This document shows, piece by piece, positions 5,667 through 8,995 of a stretch of DNA of 8,995 nucleotides (its first letter is position 1; each line of letters begins with the position of its first letter). Source of the stretch: Candidatus Yonathbacteria bacterium RIFOXYC2_FULL_47_9 (GTDB lineage Bacteria; Patescibacteriota; Minisyncoccia; Phycocordibacterales; UBA1550). The notes below the pieces were generated by a model, which was not told the DNA's origin, made no database searches, and saw only the letters and a program-made list of their open reading frames with translations. The translations under genes and the position numbers were made by a program. The stretch covers positions 1 through 8,995 of the forward strand of contig MHUY01000019.1 of assembly GCA_001825115.1 (NCBI GenBank), given 5' to 3'.

Positions 5667-5679
5667 TATAATAAGCAGA
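5667..5679 (+). promoter_or_regulatory. -10 box of the pilM operon (leaderless)
   Basis: A perfect TATAAT at 5667-5672 lies 2 nt after the stop of the DedA-like gene and ends 7 nt before ATG 5680. Predicted initiation is at the start codon. The preceding TG is directly adjacent rather than one base away, so the extended motif is imperfect. No strong -35 is seen. Confidence 0.6.
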
Positions 5680-6753
5680 ATGCAACGGAGTAAATTTTAT
5701 CAGTTTTTTCCACCACCACGATTCTTGCAAATGCCTGCGGTTGGTCTCGACATTTCAGATGTATCGATGCGTTTTGCTGAGCTTCTTGAGACACGGCACG
5801 GCCTCGTCATAGGAAGGTTTGCGGAACGAACGATCCCTCGCGGGATTATTGAGTCCGGTGAAGTGAAAAAACCAGTGGACCTGCGTGCAATACTGAACGA
5901 TCTTAAAAAAGAGTATGACCTTGAGTTTGTTTCTGTATCACTCCCCGAAGAAAAAGCGTATCTTTTTGATCTGCACTTACCTAAAATGAAATATAGTGAA
6001 ATACGTGGCTCTATCGAGCTCTCGCTCGAAGAGTACGTGCCGCTCAAGGCCGCTGAGGCACTTTTTGACTACGAGATTGAACAAGAGACGGATACCGCAA
6101 TCCATGTGAGTGTTTCGGCCATACCGCGTACTTTGGTTGATGGATATCTCGAGGCATTTTTAGGGACGGGGATTACCCCGGTAGCCTTTGAGGTTGAGGC
6201 TCAATCTATTGCGCGCTCTATTGTTCCCAAAGGAGACAAGAGCGCCTACATGATAGTTGATTTTGGTAAGACACGAACTGGCCTCACTATTGCCTCAAAC
6301 GGATTCGTTCAATTTACTTCGACCATCCCTACGGGAGGGAGGCTCCTTACTGAGTCAATCGCAAAAAACCTTAGTATCTCTTTTGATGAGGCTGAAAAAA
6401 TAAAGCAGGAAAAAGGGGTGTCGGGGTTTATCGATAACGAAGAACTTTCTCTTGCTCTCATGTCTACCATATCGATACTTCGTGATGCGGTAAATAAACA
6501 TTGTGTGTACTGGCAGTCTCACGATGATGCCGGTAAAAAACGTGAGCCAATCCAGAAGATATATTTGTGTGGAGGAGACTCAAACCTCGCGGGCTTTACT
6601 GACTATCTTGCAACAGGGCTTTCTGTACCTATTGAGCTCGCTCAAGTGATGGTAAATGTAAATTCACTCGATCAGTATGTGCCGGAAATTAATTTTAATG
6701 ACTCGTTGCGGTACACGACGGCAATAGGACTTGCCCTCCGTCGCCCACAGTAA
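5680..6753 (+). CDS. pilM: Type IV pilus assembly protein PilM (actin-like ATPase)
   Basis: This 357-residue cytoplasmic protein belongs to the actin/FtsA-like PilM family. The nucleotide-binding signatures are visible: phosphate 1 in 'AVGLDISDVSMRFAEL' (D24), phosphate 2 in 'MIVDFGKTRTGLTI' (D194), and the adenosine motif 'LCGGDSNLAGF' (G298-G299-D300). Between them, 'SLEEYVPLKAAEALFDYEI' and the region after 'SVSAIPRTLVDGYL' match the PilM-specific subdomain. PilM binds the N-terminal tail of PilN and links the pilus motor ATPases to the membrane platform. The gene is first in a run with pilN, pilO and a small membrane protein. The N terminus has about 18 extra residues (Pro- and Phe-rich) before the first strand. 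A later ATG at 5731 would remove them, but the TATAAT spacing favours 5680. Confidence 0.92.
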   Translation: MQRSKFYQFFPPPRFLQMPAVGLDISDVSMRFAELLETRHGLVIGRFAERTIPRGIIESGEVKKPVDLRAILNDLKKEYDLEFVSVSLPEEKAYLFDLHLPKMKYSEIRGSIELSLEEYVPLKAAEALFDYEIEQETDTAIHVSVSAIPRTLVDGYLEAFLGTGITPVAFEVEAQSIARSIVPKGDKSAYMIVDFGKTRTGLTIASNGFVQFTSTIPTGGRLLTESIAKNLSISFDEAEKIKQEKGVSGFIDNEELSLALMSTISILRDAVNKHCVYWQSHDDAGKKREPIQKIYLCGGDSNLAGFTDYLATGLSVPIELAQVMVNVNSLDQYVPEINFNDSLRYTTAIGLALRRPQ

Positions 6754-6771
6754 GTGGTCCTTAAACTGATT

Positions 6772-7338
6772 ATGCTTAATATCTTACCTCACGAAGAAAA
6801 TAAAAAAATCCTTACCGAGTATCGCTTGCGCCTCGCGGCTGTTGCCGTGTTTGCGGTAGCTGCTCTGATCCTCGCAAGTCTCATACTTCTCGTTCCTTCG
6901 TATATGCTGGCGGTTTCAAAACATAATTTTGTTGCTGAGGAGCTCGCACGTCTTGAACAAAAACAAAGTGAAGTTGCTCAAGAAAAAGAGGTGTCTACGC
7001 AGATCAGAGCGGTAAACAAGAAAATTAGTATATTCCTTGCGGGCCCAAAAGAAATACAGCTTACCCCGTCAGAAGTAGTGCTTGGGATTATTGCAGTTAA
7101 AGACCCTGCCGTCAAAATACAGTCGATTCTCTATGACATAAATCCTGATCGTGAGCGTCTTGTTTTGGCAGGAAGGGCGGATGACCGTGACAGTCTTGCA
7201 CGGTTCCTTGAGACCCTTAAAAAAGATACTACTTTTAGTAAGGTCGACCTTCCGATAGGAAGCTATGTAAAGAGTACGAATATCGATTTTTCGTTGGTAC
7301 TTGAACGTACGGTGGGCACAACCCCGCCAAAGGAATAA
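6772..7338 (+). CDS. pilN: Type IV pilus assembly protein PilN
   Basis: This 188-residue inner-membrane protein starts with 'MLNILPHEENKK', the conserved cytoplasmic INLLP-type tail through which PilN docks in PilM. That is why I place the start at ATG 6772 rather than at the in-frame GTG at 6754, which would bury the tail. One transmembrane helix spans about residues 20-42 ('LAAVAVFAVAALILASLILL'). A helical, coiled-coil-like stretch rich in Glu, Lys and Gln follows (about 50-85), and then an alpha/beta region ('VKIQSILYDINPDRERLVLAGRA', 'RDSLARFLETLKKD') that fits the ferredoxin-like periplasmic domain of PilN. It would pair with PilO. The ATG lies 18 nt after the pilM stop, without a Shine-Dalgarno sequence. 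Confidence 0.88.
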   Translation: MLNILPHEENKKILTEYRLRLAAVAVFAVAALILASLILLVPSYMLAVSKHNFVAEELARLEQKQSEVAQEKEVSTQIRAVNKKISIFLAGPKEIQLTPSEVVLGIIAVKDPAVKIQSILYDINPDRERLVLAGRADDRDSLARFLETLKKDTTFSKVDLPIGSYVKSTNIDFSLVLERTVGTTPPKE

Positions 7339-7345
7339 CAACATC

Positions 7346-7897
7346 ATGAAATCTTTCAGTAAAACAACCCTCTTGCTCCTTTCGGGACTCACACTTACGG
7401 CGACACTGGGCGGTGCCTACACATTTCTTTTTGTGGCAATGAAAAACAAAACTACCGCAACGGCTGAACTTTCTGCACAGAACGAAGCGCTTGCAGGGAA
7501 AGAGTCCCGTGTTAGTTCTGCGCTTTCTTCAGTTAAAGAAGATAGTGCTAATATTGAAAAACTTTCAGCGTACTTCATTAAAGAAAGTGAAATTGTAGCA
7601 TTTACTAAAAAAATAGAGCTACTCGGTGAACAGTCAGGAACAGAGATTTCGTTAGAGGCGCTTGATCCTGGAGTGGGAGTAAACGATGCCCCCATTCTCA
7701 ATTTTCGTATCGTCGCAATGGGGGAGTTTCAAAATGTGATGCGCCTTATTGGCCTCCTCGAAAATTTCCCTGCAAAGTTTGAGTGGAAGAGTGTTGATCT
7801 TTCGCGTAACGAGACTGCTGTCGACCCCAAGGCACCAAAGGCAGCCCAGTGGGAAGCGTCAATTTCTTTGGCAGCACTTAATTTTCTAAAAGAATAA
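7346..7897 (+). CDS. pilO: Type IV pilus assembly protein PilO
   Basis: This 183-residue single-pass membrane protein has a hydrophobic helix at about residues 8-30 ('LLLLSGLTLTATLGGAYTFLF'). A helical, coiled-coil-like segment follows (about 33-70), and then the PilO-type globular region, seen in 'FTKKIELLGEQSGTEISLEAL' and 'VMRLIGLLENFPAKFEWKSVDL', where a helix is followed by a strand as in the PilO ferredoxin-like domain. PilO forms a heterodimer with PilN that aligns the pilus machine outside the membrane. I chose ATG 7346 because the alternative TTG at 7301 lies inside the pilN reading region and adds a non-conserved tail. A weak purine run AAAGGA (7329-7334) lies 11 nt before the ATG. 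The identification rests on fold pattern and gene order more than on strict motifs. Confidence 0.82.
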   Translation: MKSFSKTTLLLLSGLTLTATLGGAYTFLFVAMKNKTTATAELSAQNEALAGKESRVSSALSSVKEDSANIEKLSAYFIKESEIVAFTKKIELLGEQSGTEISLEALDPGVGVNDAPILNFRIVAMGEFQNVMRLIGLLENFPAKFEWKSVDLSRNETAVDPKAPKAAQWEASISLAALNFLKE

Positions 7898-7898
7898 T

Positions 7899-8228
7899 AT
7901 GTTTAAAAAAGACTGGAACAAAGAGTTCAAGAAAATGACTGCATCAAAAGGTGTAGACCCCTTTAAGGTGGAACCAACCCCTTATCGTGATTGGCGTTTT
8001 TTGGTGATAGGATTTTTTGTAATCCTCACCTCTTCAATCGGATTTAATATTTATATGTCTATTGAGATCAATCGTGATAGTTTTTTTACCACAACGCCAA
8101 AGGTTGAAGAGGGGACTCACTTTAACAGTGAGGGGCTTGCTATTGTGCTTGGAGACCTTGCTTCAAAAGAAGTAGCCTTTGAAAAATTAAGAATCGAAGG
8201 TGTTCCTGTGGTTGACCCATCTCTATAA
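7899..8228 (+). CDS. Small single-pass membrane protein of the pilus operon, function unknown
   Basis: This 109-residue protein has a basic cytoplasmic tail (about residues 1-30, 'MFKKDWNKEFKKM', then 'KVEPTPYRDWR'). One transmembrane helix follows at about 31-53 ('FLVIGFFVILTSSIGFNIYM'), and then an external domain of about 55 residues. It starts 1 nt after the pilO stop, so it is surely part of the pilMNO operon. It occupies the place of pilP in diderm bacteria but has no lipobox cysteine and lacks the PilP length, so I do not call it PilP. It may be a fourth subunit of the inner-membrane platform. Its 3' end doubles as the -35 region of the tRNA-Arg promoter. Confidence 0.8.
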   Translation: MFKKDWNKEFKKMTASKGVDPFKVEPTPYRDWRFLVIGFFVILTSSIGFNIYMSIEINRDSFFTTTPKVEEGTHFNSEGLAIVLGDLASKEVAFEKLRIEGVPVVDPSL

Positions 8229-8240
8229 GGCTGATAGAGT
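8212..8240 (+). promoter_or_regulatory. Promoter of tRNA-Arg, overlapping the end of the pilus operon
   Basis: The -35 box TTGACC (8212-8217) lies within the last codons of the upstream gene. After a 17-bp spacer comes the extended -10 TGATAGAGT (8232-8240). This is the best two-box sigma70-type promoter in the window. Initiation near 8247 would leave a leader of about 20 nt before the tRNA. Confidence 0.7.
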
Positions 8241-8267
8241 GCGAGAGTCGCGACATGGTGACAATTT

Positions 8268-8339
8268 GCCCCTGTAGTTAAATGGATATAACTGCGGACT
8301 TCTAAGCCGTTATTCGAGGTTCGATTCCTCGCGGGGGCA
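8268..8339 (+). tRNA. tRNA-Arg(UCU)
   Basis: A complete cloverleaf is visible. The acceptor stem is GCCCCTG with CGGGGGC (one G-T pair), the D arm is GTTA/TAAC, the anticodon loop is CTTCTAA with anticodon TCT (reads AGA/AGG), and the T arm is CGAGG-TTCGATT-CCTCG. The discriminator is A. The anticodon stem has a mismatch at its loop-closing position (A31 with G39). The following bases are CAAA, so CCA is not encoded. Confidence 0.95.
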
Positions 8340-8386
8340 CAAAGCGGAATTCCCAAAAACGCCGAGAGGTGTTTTTGCGCTTTGTG
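8338..8386 (+). terminator. Two-tier hairpin at the tRNA-Arg 3' end, probable terminator or processing element
   Basis: The inner stem CAAAAACGCC (8354-8363) pairs with GGTGTTTTTG (8368-8377) around a GAGA tetraloop, with one G-T pair. The outer stem CACAAAGCG (8338-8346) pairs perfectly with CGCTTTGTG (8378-8386), directly stacked on its 3' side and with a 7-nt bulge on the 5' side. The outer arm begins with the last acceptor base and discriminator of the tRNA. The five T bases fall inside the stem rather than after it, so it is an atypical intrinsic terminator. Confidence 0.65.
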
Positions 8387-8424
8387 CGGGCGGAGCTATG
8401 TCGAGTGAAGCGAGATAGCGAGCC

Positions 8425-8491
8425 GGGGTCGCGAGCACTTACGTAGATTTCGAGCGCAGTGAAGAAATATACTTAGTGACTTGTGATCACA
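8425..8491 (+). repeat. Imperfect direct repeat, copy A
   Basis: This is the first of two related units. It starts GGGGTCGCGAGCACTT (8425-8440) and ends TTAGTGACTTGTGATCACA (8473-8491). Between these, CACT and AGTG plus GTAGATTTC and GAAATATAC can form a hairpin with a loop of about 12 nt. The end contains the perfect palindrome TGTGATCACA (8482-8491). Confidence 0.65.
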
Positions 8492-8577
8492 CAAAATTAG
8501 TCGAGCTTTGCTCGTCATAAGTGCCGACCGCAGCGTGGCGAGCTGCATCCAAGATGTGAATCTGGTGATTCAGAGGT

Positions 8578-8642
8578 GGGGTAGCGAACACTTTATATTT
8601 TGTGAGTAATCGACATAAAATATTTAGTGATTCGTGACCACA
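8578..8642 (+). repeat. Imperfect direct repeat, copy B
   Basis: This is the second unit. It starts GGGGTAGCGAACACTT (8578-8593, 14 of 16 identical to copy A) and ends TTAGTGATTCGTGACCACA (8624-8642, 16 of 19 identical). Its middle differs in sequence but again forms a hairpin: CACTTTATATTTT (8589-8601) with AAAATATTTAGTG (8617-8629), 11 of 13 positions paired, loop about 15 nt. Confidence 0.65.
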
Positions 8643-8705
8643 GGCACATAAGACCGACTGAGGTCCATAAAATAAGGGTTAAGTCACCATTGGACCAAAA
8701 TAAAT

Positions 8706-8995
8706 ATGAATAAATATCGGCTATATATTATCTTCGGCATCGCAACGATACTGTTAGTTGGAATCGCGATACCAAAACTTACGGTACATGACACAGTGCC
8801 TGCCAGCGTCGATCGCTCATGTATTGATAGTGCACTCCGTTTAGAAGGGCTTCATTCGATTCAGCGTTTGCTGTATTCCATCGGAGCGTTCCAGGTTACC
8901 AAAGCGGAACATGGAGGCGGAGAAGCAAAATTCTATACACTCTTCCGAATACCACTCGACACTATACGTACGATATGCGATTACGCCGCCATTGA
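8706..8995 (+). CDS. Membrane-anchored or secreted protein of unknown function, N-terminal fragment (3' truncated by window)
   Basis: An ATG at 8706 opens a frame that stays open for 96 codons to the window edge. It begins 'MNKYRLYIIFGIATILLVGI', with a short basic tail and a hydrophobic helix at about residues 6-22. That would be a signal peptide or signal anchor. The following region includes two cysteines ('DRSCIDSALRL' and 'IRTICDYAAI') and no motif I recognise. There is no lipobox. No Shine-Dalgarno sequence precedes the ATG. A possible -10 TAAAAT at 8668-8673 would give a leader of about 25-30 nt, unlike the leaderless genes elsewhere in the window. The frame is supported by its hydrophobic N terminus and by the absence of stops. 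Confidence 0.7.
   Translation, partial: MNKYRLYIIFGIATILLVGIAIPKLTVHDTVPASVDRSCIDSALRLEGLHSIQRLLYSIGAFQVTKAEHGGGEAKFYTLFRIPLDTIRTICDYAAI

Larger units (their letters stand above)
8387..8705. other. Gene-free, hairpin-rich intergenic region
   Basis: No coding region is supported on either strand. The stretch is dense in inverted repeats: GCTATGTCG/CGAGATAGC (8395-8403/8411-8419, one mismatch), GTAGATTTC/GAAATATAC (8443-8451/8464-8472, one mismatch), TTGTG/CACAA (8481-8485/8490-8494), CGAGC/GCTCG (8502-8506/8510-8514), GCAGC/GCTGC (8530-8534/8542-8546) and GAATC/GATTC (8558-8562/8567-8571). GCACTTA (8435-8441) also pairs with TAAGTGC (8518-8524), which would close a multi-branched fold. A possible -10 box TAAAAT (8668-8673) could serve the gene at 8706. 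The region could be a structured RNA, a dispersed repeat or a tRNA-linked remnant. Confidence 0.7.

Noticed and set aside
6754..6771. GTG start for PilN, 18 nt upstream of the ATG.
   Set aside because: The conserved PilM-binding tail (LNILP) is normally at the extreme N terminus, which matches ATG 6772.
7301..7345. TTG start for PilO within the end of pilN.
   Set aside because: It would add 15 residues without family resemblance. ATG 7346 sits directly before the membrane helix, as expected.
8482..8491. TGTGATCACA as a CRP-type operator.
   Set aside because: The half-sites lack the 6-bp spacer of a CRP site, and the palindrome is explained better as part of the repeat unit's conserved end.
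8425..8642. CRISPR array or integron attC sites as an explanation for the repeated units.
   Set aside because: There are only two imperfect copies, with structured rather than unique interiors, no cas or integrase gene, and no attC-type core motifs.
8336..8648. GGCACA at the tRNA-Arg 3' end repeated at 8643-8648, as a possible attachment-site duplication framing an integrated element.
   Set aside because: Six bases are too few to distinguish from chance, and there is no integrase or other mobile gene between them.

Overview
The window looks like part of a Patescibacteria/CPR (Parcubacteria-like) chromosome. This is inferred from several traits together: compact genes, few Shine-Dalgarno sequences, a secreted GH18 glycosidase with an N-terminal peptidoglycan-binding domain, a stand-alone GIY-YIG protein, a PilM-PilN-PilO set with no visible secretin or PilP lipoprotein gene, and tRNA genes without encoded CCA. 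The standard bacterial code fits every gene. No sequence search was possible, so the taxonomic call is an inference.

Layout, left to right. Positions 2-970 hold the end of an FtsX-type ABC permease and its LolD/MacB-type ATPase. Positions 1009-1713 encode a small alternative-oxidase-like di-iron protein with all six expected ligands, closed by a strong intrinsic terminator (1723-1748). Positions 1792-3234 encode a secreted GH18 hydrolase, which converges with a small GIY-YIG gene (3469-3239, minus). A duplicated, hairpin-rich inverted repeat (3492-3555) abuts the 3' end of tRNA-Ser(UGA) (3640-3554, minus). From 3724 rightward come RuvX/YqgF, a small membrane-anchored protein of unknown function, a stand-alone EMAP/MetRS-C-type tRNA-binding protein, a DedA/YqaA membrane protein, and the type IV pilus inner-membrane assembly genes pilM, pilN, pilO plus a 109-residue membrane protein. 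tRNA-Arg(UCU) follows (8268-8339). The next 366 bases have no gene but are rich in hairpins and contain a two-copy structured repeat. The window ends inside a gene for a membrane-anchored or secreted protein of unknown function (8706 to the end).

How the parts work together. PilM (cytoplasmic, actin-like), PilN and PilO (single-pass membrane proteins) would form the platform that couples pilus motors to the pilus. The 109-residue protein sits where diderm bacteria carry pilP. GH18 would act outside the cell on wall or chitin-like glycans. The AOX-like protein would reduce oxygen at the membrane using quinol, although nothing in this window makes quinones.

Two signals cut across genes. First, good sigma70-type, often extended, -10 boxes end only 6-8 nt before several start codons (AOX, GH18, RuvX, tRNA-binding protein, PilM), which implies leaderless mRNAs. 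Second, both tRNA genes are bordered downstream by elaborate inverted repeats that touch or overlap the tRNA 3' end.
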